Below are positions 35,131-46,752 of a DNA stretch of 64,000 nucleotides, one piece after another. The notes beneath the pieces are model-generated. The model had not been told where the DNA came from. It made no database searches and was given only the letters and a program-made list of their open reading frames with translations. How positions within the stretch are numbered: the stretch's first letter is position 1; each line of letters begins with the position of its first letter. This DNA is from Trifolium pratense (lineage: Eukaryota > Streptophyta > Magnoliopsida > Fabales > Fabaceae). Location of the stretch: assembly GCF_020283565.1 (NCBI RefSeq), contig NC_060060.1:66883257-66947256 (forward strand), written 5' to 3'. The translations under genes and the position numbers were made by a program.

Positions 35131-35896
35131 TCCTGCCAGAAATGCTCAAAACATGCGATTTCCACCCAAATTCACCCAAAAATCCCATTTTTCATGTTAT
35201 AAACCCCAAATGAGTTTGTATTCAAGTGCAACAAACATATCTAAACACAAAAGGACGGTTCATTTCACCGGTCTACCATTTTTACTACGAAAAAGTAAAG
35301 ATTTACCACTTTTACTCAAAACACTCAAGAACACAATGTTCTTGAGTTTAATCCTCTATAAATCCCGTTTTTATCCATTAGATTCGTTCATACATCATGG
35401 TAAGAGCATGTTAAACATGTTATGAACCTTAGAATCGATTTCCATTAAGAAAATCCATTCACAACTAAAACGAAAATGGGGTGGAGGAAGTTCGGGTTAG
35501 GAGAAATCGACATTCTCCCCTTCCTCGAGTCACCCACGAATATGAAATCTACTCTCTTACCTTGGATCAACGAACTCACGAAGATTGCTCCTCGAATCCC
35601 TCCTCCAAGCTCTTGCCCTAGCTCTCCTCTTGCTCTCCCTTCTCTCTTCACTCTCACAAGAACATGAGAAATGAAATGTTCTCTCTCCCTCTTAGGCTAT
35701 ATGGCGCCCCCTCACAAGTCCACAAGGCCCATTGGGCCTCAAGCCCAATAGCTTGGCCCAACTCGCGTTAACTCTCACTAACTCGCGTGTTAACTAAAAC
35801 TCTCGATAAATAACTTAAAGTTACTATCTTACTTAAAAACCACATCACCAAATAATTAAACACTTAAATAGTGAATAATAAATTTGGGTCGTTACA

Positions 35897-36664
35897 ACTC
35901 TCCCCTACTTAGAAGATTTTCGCCCTCGAAAATTACGCGACTAAAACAACTCCGGATAACTCCTGTATCCGACCCTCCAACGAAACACCCAAAACGCTAC
36001 ACATTACCAAGTTTGACAAAATTAGTTTATCCCATCAAACACAATTTTTGTCTATTTATCAACAAGAGATCAAGGACGGCCAGTTCCTCAATTTGTCGAT
36101 AGATAGTCAACAATCATGATATCAGCATAAAACATTCTTATCAAACCGCTAAAACGTCAACTTCGCACGAAACATCCACAGACTCACATTCTACAGTACG
36201 CATAATGCTACCCACAATAAGTACAACTAATCGAACACACTCCGAAAAATACTTCCGTGGAATACTTCCACAATTCCATAAGTCTCATAAATCTTTGATT
36301 CCCTCATGAATCACTTAACTGTGCTACATCACTTATTCATATCGTATCTTATTCCAAACATCTCACTCAATAATTCAATTCCAACAATCACTTGATGACC
36401 CACATTCTCAAATCTTCCTCGACACATCCTAGAAATTATCGTTTCTAACCGTCAAATTTCTTTTCTCACATATCTCCAATCATTGAGTCGAACCCCAACA
36501 TGACTATTCAGTTCCCAAGTAATCTCTCAACCAACATTTGCATTCCTTAACGCAACATTTTCCAATACCACTTCTCTTTAATCCCTTAGTAATTCGCTAC
36601 TTCAAAATTAGACTACCGCCTAAAATTGGTTCTCCAAACAACCATAACGTCTATCTCGTTGAAT
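35897..36664 (-). other. Gypsy internal region, 3' end (minus strand)
   Basis: It is adjacent to the 3' LTR on the minus strand. The complement reads CGAGGGCGAAAATCTTCTAA then GTAGGGGAGAGT, a pol-end plus purine-tract arrangement typical of gypsy elements. The remaining 700 bases have no ORF of note. It runs into a family G LTR in the opposite orientation near 36665. Confidence 0.55.
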
Positions 36665-38427
36665 AGAAAGAGAAATTCTTTTCTCTTGTTCTTGTGAAGC
36701 TTAGAGAGAAGGGAGAGCTCCAAGGGCTAGGACAAAGGGGAATTAAAGAGATTCAAGAGCAAATCTTTGAGTTTTCTTCGAATCCAGGTATGAGAGTAGA
36801 TTTCATAGTCGTGGGTGACACGAGGAAGGGGAGAATGTCGATTTCTCCTTACCCAAACTTTCTCCACCCCATTTTCGTTTTAGTTTAGATGAGTTTTTCT
36901 TAATGCTCTTATCATGATGTATGAACGAATCTAATGGATAAAAACGAAATTTATAGATGATTAAACTCAAGAACATTGTGTTTTTGTGAGTTTTGAGTAA
37001 AAGTGTTAAATCTTTACTTTTTCGATGTTTATGATGTAGATCTATGAAATAAACTGTCCTTTTGTGTTTACATATGTTTGTTGCACTTGAATATAAACTT
37101 ATTTGGGGTTTATAACATGAAAAATGAGTTTTGAGCAAGTCTGTCAGGAGACCCTCGCTAGGCCCTCGCTCAGCGAACAGGTAGCGACCAGTTCGCTGTC
37201 GCTCGCCAGAAGCTGTCTGTGCACTGACTATGCTCGTCATCCCTCGCTAGGTCGTCGTTAAGCGACCAGTACTGTGCAGAACATGTTTTGTTGATGTTTT
37301 AAAGTGCAATTAGGCACTCGTAACATGGTTTAATGGTATTCTTACATGATTGTTGATGCTTATTGATGCTTATAATGCTCATTGCTAATCGTTGATGATT
37401 GTTAATCATGTATGAAGTTATAAATGAAGAATATTAAGGTTTTGTTTAATCTTAATGATGAAGAATGTTGGATAGTGTTCCACATTGTAAATGAAGAGCT
37501 TTATGCTAAATAATTGTGAGTGAATTCATGAAAAACATATAGATGCATTCATGAATTAAATAGGATATTGAATATTCCAATAAAGAAGTATATCAGATTA
37601 TATTTATCTGATAAAGAAGGATATTAGAGGTGAGATACTCTAATAAAGAAGATGGTACCACATGCATTAGAGATGTCTAGGATGACATTCATGAAGTTGA
37701 AGCATTAGAGTTGCATTAGGTTATGTGTACATTTATGTGATATGTGACACATGCTTGGCTAATTGTAATAATTGATAATTGATGTTTGAGTATTCAATTA
37801 TATGTGTTTAAGAACTAATAATTGAATGATAGATGTTGATGTATATGTATATGTATAATGTATGATTATGCATGTATTATGAAGGAGTGTTTAAGTACCG
37901 TTTTACTTACACTTATATTTTGATTATGTGATTTAACTCTCATGCTTTGTGTTATGTGCTGGACCGTTGGGGGTTCAGATACTCAGGTTGAGGATCCGGC
38001 TCAGAGTTAAAGGCATTGCTCGTGCTTAGTGTAGCACACTTTTTGGTGAGGAGTTTAGCTTAAACTACTCTTTTAGATATTTTTTGATGGGTTGTATATG
38101 TTGCTCTGATTAGGTATAATACCGTGTCGGGATATTCGCTTGATTTGTATTTAAGCCCGTGATGACATATTTGACCTTGCTAATCCTTACTTTTGTTGTA
38201 AACAAAATATCCTTGTTGTTGATACGGCTTAGAGCCTTAGGATATTATGTGAACAATATGGTTATTGTATGATATGCACAATGAACTATATTTGATTTTA
38301 ATTTCCGCTGTGCTAGCATGACGTGTTTGTGCTGTGGTTTTTGTATTATAATCGTGACGCCTTAATTTCTTAAGTGTTTTATTTATTTATATTCAATAAA
38401 TTCGCGTTAAGGGGTTTGGGTGTTACA
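36665..38427 (+). repeat. Gypsy LTR (family G), plus orientation, 5'-truncated
   Basis: It aligns to the reverse complement of 33731-35896 from about 230 bases inside that LTR to the end GGTTTGGGTGTTACA (38427). The first part, with the TGTAACGACCC start, is missing. At least two perfect stems of the hairpin array are present: TATCAGAT/ATCTGATA (37591-37613) and TATTAGAG/CTCTAATA (37622-37645). The GC-rich island here (37142-37265) is built from CCCTCGCTAGG and TCGCT-C-AGCGA words. Confidence 0.8.
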
Positions 38428-38734
38428 TGGCCTCTCAACTTGTGCCACGTGTCCATTCCACTCCCCCAATCTCCCACTTTCTCTCGTTCTCACTTTCTCA
38501 CATTTTCTCTCCATTCAACTGAGTTGAATTTTTTCATCCTCTCTCCCCTCCAACTCATTCGACCATAGAATCAACTCCTATTTTGGGGTTTAATACCCAC
38601 CAATGTTTTATTTATATTTTGATTCATATATCTAACCATATAATATTATAATTTAGTCAATAAAAATAATATTATATCATAATTTTTAATTAGAACAGCA
38701 TTATTTAATATATTACATTAAAATAAAACAATGA

Positions 38735-38737
<3 letters not shown>

Positions 38738-38784
<47 letters not shown>
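38738..38784. repeat. (TA)n microsatellite
   Basis: There are about 23 uninterrupted TA dinucleotides. Confidence 0.97.
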
Positions 38785-38788
<4 letters not shown>

Positions 38789-39193
38789 ATTATATTTAAA
38801 ATAATAAGGAAAAAAATTTATCAATGTATTTATTAATATATGTCATGGTGTTTTTTTTTATTGAAGGAATGTCATGGTGTTTTATAACTAGTATAGTGGT
38901 ATTAAATATATTTCAGTAATAATGAATATCACATAAATGCAATTGGCCAAGTGGTGATGGTGATGCTGGTTTATTCAAAGGATCTGTGTTAGATTCCTAT
39001 ATCCAACATATTGCAAATTTTTTTGAAATAATTGATTTCCTCTCCAAATCGGTCCGGTTTGCGCGTGAGTTTACCCGGTTCCCGGTTCAACCATCGACCG
39101 CCCGGTCCACAACGGTTTTTGATGGTTTAAAAGCAGAACCGATTCTGCATGCTAACTGAGCCGGCCATCCCACTGGTTCCCTTTTTAGTTCCT

Positions 39194-39220
39194 TAACTAG
39201 TGCCCCAGGGGCACTAGTTA
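39194..39220. repeat. Perfect 13-bp palindrome with one-base centre
   Basis: TAACTAGTGCCCC, A, then its exact complement GGGGCACTAGTTA. It could be a single MITE end that folds on itself or a bidirectional element boundary. No partner copy is seen nearby. Confidence 0.8.
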
Positions 39221-40044
39221 GCATGACCCTATTGTTTTTAGTCGTTTAATATGTGAAATGCATGGGTGAAATTTCATAACAAAATATCAAATTCTACTTG
39301 TTCTCATTGTTTTTCCCTTTGCAGCATTCCCTTTTGCCAGAGATTGGAATCAATGCCATCCCTATAAACAATTTCTCTAGCTCAGGAAGTGGTGGTGTAA
39401 ATTGATCTAGATTATCAGTTGGAAATTGGAATCGACTTGAAGGTAAATCAGCACAACCAACATAAAATTTGAGATTCATACATACTTTTTGCGAGTCTAA
39501 CATAATATCAAATCCCAATCCTCACACATTTCTTCATTTTAAGCTATTTTTGACTCATAAAGAACTTAGTGTTATCTTATTCCACCAATAAAATTCAAGA
39601 AAGTAAACAAATTCATGATATGACAAGGGCATTTTATGCCTAGTGATAAACTCATCTCAAGTAGTAACTAATTTTTCCTCTCTCTTCTTCATGTCACATG
39701 AGCTAGATAATTATATGACGTAGTTTAAGGAAGAATTCAAGGAGTTTGAGATGCAAAACCATAAGTATCAGAAAGATTTTAAGGACATGAATTAGAAAAA
39801 TCAAGAAGCTCTTGTGAAAGAGGGTGAAGACTCTAATGTTCTGATACCAATACTTGAGGATATGATGACGTATCGTCACACTCTCATAATCCATGCTTAT
39901 TTGAGGAACATTAGACTTATTTTAGAGTTTTTAAGCAATAAATCAAGAGAAAATCAACTCGGAAACAAGGTTACTTGATATGCAAGAAAGCAGGAAAATA
40001 TGCAGGAAAAGTCACAGTTGAACTACGCTGGGGGCGTGGTCCAT

Positions 40045-40304
40045 CACGCGCCGCGTGATGATGATCATAGAGAGCCCAAAATCACACTCTGATCACGCGC
40101 GGCGTGAAGCCTATCACGCGCGGCGTGAAGCTTAGATCAAGAAAAGGGTGCTCTCTGACTAGTGACCACGCGCGGCGTGGGAAGGCTCACGCGCGGCGTG
40201 ATGGATGAAGATTGAACTACGCCGGGGGCGTGGGAAGTTACACGCGCGGCGTAGGATGAAGATAAGCAACCACACGCGGCGTGATGGATCTGACGCGCGG
40301 CGTG
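40045..40304 (+). repeat. Array of CpG-rich near-palindromes, LTR
   Basis: CACGC-GCG-GCGTG or a one-to-two-base variant occurs at 40045 (CACGCGCCGCGTG), 40094, 40115, 40167, 40188, 40241, 40271 and 40292. A related GAACTACGC(T/C)GGGGGCGTGG phrase occurs near 40020 and 40214. Each 13-mer carries about four CpG sites in AT-rich surroundings. Confidence 0.9.
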
Positions 40305-40312
40305 GTTGCAAT

Positions 40313-40324
40313 TCCTATATAAGA
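40313..40324 (+). promoter_or_regulatory. TATA box of Athila-like LTR
   Basis: TTCCTATATAAG lies right after the last CpG-rich near-palindrome. Position and sequence fit an LTR core promoter; transcription start is not determinable. Confidence 0.65.
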
Positions 40325-41157
40325 AAATTGGATTTTTCTGCACCTGGTTCGAATTTTTCTGCAGACTACTCTATATTCTGAGAATTTGAGCAAGAACGAA
40401 GGTCTAATCCTGGAACAAAGGGTATAGCTTCAACATCTTCAACACAATGGAGTCAAGAACCATGAAGTTGAAGATAAGAGCTGATCGGAGCAAGATGAGG
40501 AGCTAAATTCCTCATTGAGGTAGGATCTAGGATATCTTAGGATGTAGTCTTATCTGTAATATGATGTATTAGTGTGGAATTACTCTTGTAATAGTATTCA
40601 TTTAATGCAATTCTGAGATTAATGCTTTATGATTCCTGATCAGCTTTATAATGAACTTAGATTTGAATCACGTATGAGAATATTGATTTAATTTCTGAAC
40701 TGATTGCATTAAGCACTTGAGTGTTTCCGGTCGAGAGATTGAAACATAGAGTGTAGCGAACGATCAACGCGTTTTCAAATACTTCGTAGTCGGTAGCTTA
40801 CATCCGAGAGATCGGAGGAGTATCGACAACGGATAGGGTGAATTTTGACAAGAGATTGCGATTCGCCATATTGTTGATCGAGTTGTGAATACTTGAGTGA
40901 TTCCATATGATATGCTAGATTGCATGTGATAAAGTATAGACTAGGTGATTCCGATGATTCTACCTCACTTTTCTACCATTTGAACTAGCACATTTTCTTA
41001 CCGTCAAACTACTCAACTAAACCCCCAAACATGTTTGTTAATTTCAATTATGTTCATAGATATAATTCCCTCGTTATAATCGCGCAATCCCTGTGGATCG
41101 ATATTCTTTTATTACATTGACGATATTTGTACACTTGCAAATACGTAGTCAAGTTTT

Positions 41158-41175
41158 TGGCGCCGTTGCCGGGGA
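41158..41175 (+). other. Primer binding site, tRNA-Asp type
   Basis: TGGCGCCGTTGCCGGGGA lies six bases after the 5' LTR and complements the 3' end of plant tRNA-Asp(GUC), the usual choice for Athila-group elements. Confidence 0.88.
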
Positions 41176-41286
41176 TTGTTGATCGATTCGACAAGGCGAT
41201 TGTGTCTATTTTTCTGTGTTTTCTTTACTTTATCTGGTTTTATACTTTTTCTGTCAAGAGCGTTCTACTTGTTTGCTTTCTTGTGC

Positions 41287-42876
41287 ATGCGGAGAACAGG
41301 TCCGAGTGAGCTGCATTTTGATCCCGAGATAGAGAAGACAGCTCGCGCTAATAGAAAAGCGGCAAGGGAAGCCTTACTAGCTTCAAGAGACCAAGCTACA
41401 TCAAGTGGTGACCAAAACTGTCAACAGAATTTTTCTGCTATGGATGGTGAACAAGATCCACCGGTTGAGGCTCAACCACCTCCACCACCACCAAGACGTA
41501 CCTTAGGTGATTACAGACGAAGGGACAATGATGTATTGGCCAATCAAGGCTTCCAGCCGGCCAATCCGGTATCATTTGACATCAAGAACACGGTATTGTC
41601 CGCATTGAAGGAGAACCCTTACTCCGGTTCAGAATCGCAATGTCCGAACTTGCACTTATCTCACTTTTATGAAGCGTGTGACTACACGGATCCGCCGGGG
41701 GTCAGCGAGTCAGACAAAAGGTTACGGTTGTTTAAGCATTCACTTTCCGGAAGAGCGAAAGATTGGTTAGATACGATCCCGGCTGGTACAATTGCAAATT
41801 GGAGACAACTCGAGAGGAAATTTCTTGACCGCTACTTTCCCATTCATAAATTTCTGGAAAGGAGAGCGGAGATAATTAATTTTGAGCAAGCGGATGGAGA
41901 AACACTATATGATGCTTGGGAGAGATTTAAGGTGTGCCTCAAGAGGTGTCCCAACCATGGATTCGATGGACACAACCAAATGCAGATGTTTACGCAAGGT
42001 CTTAGACCGCAAACTCGCATGATCCTAGATGCATCAGCTGGAGGTTCTTTGAAAAACCGGGATGAAGCCGAAGCGAGAGAGCTAGTTGAGAGTATGGCAC
42101 AAAATGAGTACCGTGCCACCAATGATAGAGGAGCGAAGAAGAAAGGAGGAGTGTTAGAGCTGTACTCACAATCTGCACTCTTAGCTCAACAAAAACTGAT
42201 GACAAACCAAATGGAAGCAATGATGCAGCTTCTTTCCAATCATCAAGGTCAAGCTTCTTTGGTAGGTAAAATTGATAATGTGCGATGTGATTTCTGTTTG
42301 CAGGACCATCCCAATGGAGGATGTTTCCCGGAAGGTTCAGAGGAGGCTAAGTATTTAGCTAACTTCCGGAAACCCTATTCCAACAATAACAACGTTTCCG
42401 GATGGGGGAACATGCAAACTCAAGGATCAACTCAACAACAACAAAGACCACCCTTAAGAATGGAGGAGACTCTAAATCAATTCATGATGATGACTCAAAG
42501 CAATTTCGAAGCTATGAAGTCGAACCAAGAAACTTCCAACAAGAATCATGAAGCATCCATCAAGAATCTTGAGGTACAAATTGGTCAACTTTCAAGGCAG
42601 TTTTCCATGTTGCAAAATCAAGGAGGATTCGGTGGAAATACACAAGACAATCCCAAGAATGAAACTTGCAACAGAATCACCTTGAGGAGTCGCGAAGTTT
42701 CGGAAAGACAAGTTGTTGAAAAGCCTATTAGGAAGAAGGTTGATGAGGGAGAAGTTGAAAAGGAGAGAAATGATGATGTAGTTGAAAAGATGGCTAATGA
42801 GGGAGAAGTTGAAAATGAAAATTTGCCTAATGAAGTAGAGGTGAGTGATGATGAAGAAGGAGAAGTTGAAAAGTAG
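41287..42876 (+). CDS. Gag polyprotein, Athila-like
   Basis: The ORF is open from 41176, but I choose ATG 41287 (MRRTGPSELHFDPEIEK), the usual Athila-type start. The retrotransposon gag (capsid) domain occupies about residues 95-280: NTVLSALKENPYSG, HLSHFYEACD, RLRLFKHSLSGRAKDWL, RKFLDRYFP. A Cys-rich CDFCLQDHPNGGC follows near residue 337. The C-terminus is Glu/Lys/Val-rich with GEVEK repeats. It ends at TAG 42874-42876, but the frame continues directly into protease, so this stop may be a CAG-to-TAG mutation rather than the natural gag end. It would form the particle that packages element RNA. Confidence 0.88.
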   Translation: MRRTGPSELHFDPEIEKTARANRKAAREALLASRDQATSSGDQNCQQNFSAMDGEQDPPVEAQPPPPPPRRTLGDYRRRDNDVLANQGFQPANPVSFDIKNTVLSALKENPYSGSESQCPNLHLSHFYEACDYTDPPGVSESDKRLRLFKHSLSGRAKDWLDTIPAGTIANWRQLERKFLDRYFPIHKFLERRAEIINFEQADGETLYDAWERFKVCLKRCPNHGFDGHNQMQMFTQGLRPQTRMILDASAGGSLKNRDEAEARELVESMAQNEYRATNDRGAKKKGGVLELYSQSALLAQQKLMTNQMEAMMQLLSNHQGQASLVGKIDNVRCDFCLQDHPNGGCFPEGSEEAKYLANFRKPYSNNNNVSGWGNMQTQGSTQQQQRPPLRMEETLNQFMMMTQSNFEAMKSNQETSNKNHEASIKNLEVQIGQLSRQFSMLQNQGGFGGNTQDNPKNETCNRITLRSREVSERQVVEKPIRKKVDEGEVEKERNDDVVEKMANEGEVENENLPNEVEVSDDEEGEVEK

Positions 42877-42882
42877 AGGGAG

Positions 42883-45800
42883 ATGAGAGAAAAGGAGAAA
42901 AAGAAGATTGAAAAAGGAAAGGGTGTGGATGAATCACCGTATGCTAGGGTGCCTTACCCTAGAAAGAAGAGAGTGAATAACTTAGAGTGTGAGAAGGAGT
43001 TTAAGAAGTTCATGAAGGTGTTGAACAAACTTGAAATGGCGATCCCATTGGTTGAGGCATTAGAGCAAATGCCGAGTTACACCAAATTCTTAAAAGAACT
43101 TCTTACAAAGAAAAGGAAACCGTTAGATGACGAAATGGTTAGCATGACTGAGGAATGTAGTGCACTAATTCAGCGGAAGCTACCTCAAAAGAAGAAGGAT
43201 CCGGGGAGCTTCACAATCCCATGCTCCATTGGTAATCTAACTATTGGTAAGACCTTATGTGATTTGAGAGCAAGTATAAATCTGATGTCGTTGTCTATGA
43301 TGAAGAGGATAACCGGAGCTGTGGCAAAACCAACAAAGATGAGTTTATCTTTAGCCGACTGATCCATTGTCCATCCGGTTGGAATTCTGCACGATGTACT
43401 TGTGAGAGTAGCTGAGTTTGTTTTTCCAGCTGACTTCGTGGTATTGGATTTGGAAGAGGACAAGAATTGGGAGCCGTTGCTCTTGGGTAGACCTTTCTTG
43501 GCAACCGAAAGAGCCCTCATTGATGTGGAATTGGGTGAATTGATGCTGCGCACCGACGGTGAGCAGATTCTATTCAATGTGTTCGAAGCTATGAAGAAAC
43601 ATGATGATGATCCACAATGCTTCCGGGTAGAGATGGTTGACGAAGTGATCGAGGATGTGCTTAAGGTACAAAATTGTTCCTCTCCTCTTGAGAAAGTATT
43701 GGTTAATTCTATTGATAGCATGGAAGAGGAATGGGAGGCAGAAATTAAATTATGTCTCAATAATTTGAATGCAACTCGTGTGGATGAAAATCCTAAAGTT
43801 GAGAACATTTATGAAGTGAATACTAGTGATGGTAAGAAGGAGGAAAGTAAGGTTCCGGAACTGAAACAACTTCCTTCACATTTGAAATATGTTTTCTTGA
43901 GTAGTGATGCTTCATCACCGGTTATCATTAGCAATGCACTCACCGGATTGGAAGAAGAAAAATTGTTGAGAGTTTTAAGGGGCAACAAAGGGGCCATGGG
44001 CTGGAACATCTCTGATTTGAAAGGGATAAGTCCCACATTTTGCATGCATAAAATCAAATTGGAAGAAGAATTCAAGCCGGTTGTGCAGCCCCAAAGGAGG
44101 TTGAATCCAATTATGAAGGAGGTGGTGAAAAAGGAAGTTCTTAAACTCTTAGAAGCGGGAATGATCTATCCCATCTCGGATAGTGCTTGGGTGTCTCCCG
44201 TACATGTTGTTCCCAAAAAGGGTGGTATGACGGTGGTGCGTAATGACAAGGACGAGTTAATCCCCTCACGGACTGTCACCGGGTGGCGGATGTGCATCGA
44301 CTATCGTCGCCTCAACACCGCCACAAGGAAGGATCACTTCCCTCTTCCATTCATGGATCAAATGCTTGAAAGGTTAGCTGGGCAAGAGTTTTATTGTTTC
44401 CTAGATGGGTATTCCGGATACAATCAGATCACGGTTGATCCGGCGGATCAAGAAAAAACTGCTTTCACTTGTCCGTTTGGTGTTTTCGCGTATCGCCGGA
44501 TGCCGTTTGGGTTATATAATGCTCCAGCCACTTTTCAGAGATGCATGCTCGCCATATTTGTGGATATGATGGAAGAAACAATGGAAGTCTTCATGGATGA
44601 TTTTTCGGTATTTGGTAAGTCTTTTGACTCTTGTCTCTCTAATTTGAATGATGTCTTGAAAAGGTGTATTGACACCAACCTTGTATTGAATTGGGAGAAA
44701 TGCCACTTCATGGTAAGGGAAGGCATAGTTCTTGGTCATAAAATTTCCTCACGGGGGATTGAGGTAGACCAAGCAAAAATTGAGGTCATAAAAGATTTGC
44801 CTCCACCATTGAATGTTAAGGGAGTTAGGAGTTTTTTGGGACACGCCGGTTTCTACCATCGATTTATTAAAGACTTTTCAAAAATCTCAAAACCCCTATC
44901 CTCCTTACTAGTCAAGGATGTGAGTTTTAACTTTGATAATGATTGCTTGAATGCTTTTAACATCCTTAAAGAAAAGTTGGTAATTGCCCCCGTGATCGTT
45001 GCACCGCAATGGGATTTACCTTTTGAACTCATGTGCGATGCAAGTGATTACGCGGTAGGGGCTGTTTTGGGCCAACACCATGGCAAACTATTCCATGTCA
45101 TATACTACTCTAGCAAGGTTCTCAATGAGAACCAAATCAATTACACCACAACTGAAAAAGAATTGCTAGCGGTAGTATATGCATTGGAAAAGTTTCGCCC
45201 GTATTTAATTGGTTCAAAAGTGATTGTTTTTACAGACCATTCGGCTTTGAAGTACTTGTTGACGAAGGGAGATTCTAAGCCTAGGTTGCTGAGGTGGATA
45301 CTCCTCTTACAAGAGTTTGACTTGCAAATCAAAGATAAGAAAGGAATAGAAAATGTGGTGGCTGATCACCTCTCTAGGTTAAGCAATACGAAAGTCACCG
45401 ATAAAGAGAAAGCTATCAAGGGTGAATTTCCGGATGAAAAGCTCTTAGCAATTTCTGAGTTTCCTTGGTTTGGTGATATGGCTAATTTCAAAGCTAGTGG
45501 AATCATACCGGAGGAGTTCAATAGCCAACAAAGGAAGAAGTTTTTTGCGGAATCCCGTCATTATTTTTGGGATGATCCTTATCTTTTCAAAATGGGACAT
45601 GATGGTTTAATATGGCGATGTGTAGCGGATGATGAAATCCGGAGTATCATGTGGCATTGCCATAACTCTCCATATGGAGGACATCATAGTGGCCAACGAA
45701 CCGCTGCAAAGGTTCTTCAATGTGGTCTATTTTGGCCAACTATTTTCCATGATTGTGATGAGTATGTCAAAGCTTGTGATGAATGCCAAAGATCGGGTAG

Positions 45801-46752
45801 CATATCCAAAAGAGATGAAATGCCTCAACATGGTCTGACTGAAGTTGAGTCTTTCGATGTGTGGGGAATTGATTTTATGGGGCCTTTTCCTTCTTCACAA
45901 TCTAATCTTCACATTTTGGTTTGTGTCGACTATGTAACCAAATGGGTGGAAGCCATGGCGTGCCAAGCCAATGATTCAGCCACAGTGGTAAAGTTTTTGA
46001 AAAAGAATATTTTTACAAGATTTGGTGTACCGAGAGTTCTCATCAGTGACGGAGGGAAACATTTCATCAACAACCATCTTGAAAATCTGTTGAGGAAGTA
46101 TAATTTTAAGCATAAGGTGGCGACGCCGTATCACCCTCAAATGTCGGGATAAGTAGAGGTTTCCAATCGGCAGTTGAAACATATTTTGGAGAAGACAGTT
46201 TCGTCATATCGAAAGGATTGGTCTCTCAAACTGGATGATGTGTTGTGGGCATACCGTACTGCTTTCAAAACTCATCTTGGATTCTCACCCTATCAATTGG
46301 TCTATGGGAAGGCATGTCACTTACCGGTGGAGCTTGAACACAAAGCATATTGGGCTGTCAAGAAGTTGAATATGGATGCCACTCTATTCGGTAGAACTCG
46401 GTTATTAAAACTCCATGAGCTAGAAGAATGGAGAGAAAGAGCCTATGAAAATGCGGTGTTGTTTAAAGCACGGACTAAGCGTTATCATGATGCCAAGTTA
46501 GTGCCCAAGGCGTTTCGTCAAGGACAAAAAGTCCTACTTTTCAACTCTCGTTTCAAGCTCTTTCCCGGAAAACTTAAATCCAAATGGTCCGGTCCCTTCA
46601 TTGTCAAAGAAGTGTTTCCACACGGGGCTGTGGAAATCTCTAAACCAGGGGAGGAGGATTCAAGTTTTAAGGTTAATGGACAAAGGCTTAAGGATTACAA
46701 AGGAGGTGAGTTTATACGCCACAATGTGGCACTCTTCTTCCATGACCCTTAG
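42883..46752 (+). pseudogene. Pol polyprotein, Athila-like: protease, RT, RNase H, integrase, with nonsense codons
   Basis: It is in the same frame as gag. Stops at TGA 43360-43362 and TAA 46150-46152 break it into 42883-43362, 43402-46152 and 46174-46752. Protease: CDLRASINLMS (usual DLGAS-type active site, Gly replaced by Arg) and LLLGRPFL. Reverse transcriptase: DYRRLN, FMDDFSVFG with the catalytic Asp pair near 44595. RNase H: CDASDYAVGAVL, TEKELLAVVYAL, FTDHSALKYL. Integrase: HHCC (WHCHNSPYGGHH, CDECQRSG), first Asp in WGIDFMGPF, second in ISDGGKHF, Glu just after the TAA. The C-terminal part ends with a typical KSKWSGPF block. Confidence 0.92.

Larger units (their letters stand above)
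33731..35896 (-). repeat. Gypsy LTR (family G), minus orientation
   Basis: On the minus strand it begins TGTAACGACCCAAA (at 35896) and ends GGTTTGGGTGTTACA (at 33731). The purine tract AAGTAGGGGAGAGT precedes it on that strand (35897-35910), so it is a 3' LTR. It aligns with 48034-50120 and, inverted, with 36665-38427. It holds a hairpin array (34454-34761) and a GC-rich repeat island (34985-35130). Confidence 0.85.
38428..39862. other. Non-coding stretch with microsatellite and palindrome
   Basis: No gene is supported. There is a (TA)n run at 38738-38784. GGCCAAGTGGTGATGG near 38945 resembles a tRNA A box, but no good B box follows. CCGGTTCCCGGTTCAACC near 39074 is a repeat-type phrase. A perfect 13-bp palindrome with one-base centre lies at 39194-39220. 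A 74-residue minus-strand ORF (39294-39518) has protein-like composition but is unrecognised. A broken Glu/Lys-rich reading (about 39710-39855) has stops. Confidence 0.4.
39863..41151 (+). repeat. 5' LTR of Athila-like element
   Basis: The end is fixed by ACGTAGTCA just before the PBS; the start is uncertain. It contains a CpG-rich array of CACGC-GCG-GCGTG near-palindromes (40045-40304), followed within 15 bases by a TATA box (CTATATAAG, near 40315-40323). Confidence 0.6.

Noticed and set aside
38945..39010. A-box-like GGCCAAGTGGT considered as a second SINE
   Set aside because: The only B-box candidate (GTTAGATTCCT) is poor and no SINE body or tail could be defined.
39294..39518. A 74-residue minus-strand ORF in the intergenic stretch, considered as a gene fragment
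   Set aside because: Composition is protein-like, but I recognise no family, and there is no promoter, splice or homology evidence within the window.
40045..40304. Regularly repeated 13-mers considered as a CRISPR-like array
   Set aside because: Unit spacing is irregular, the element is a plant retrotransposon LTR, and the same words occur in the 3' UTR of the same element.
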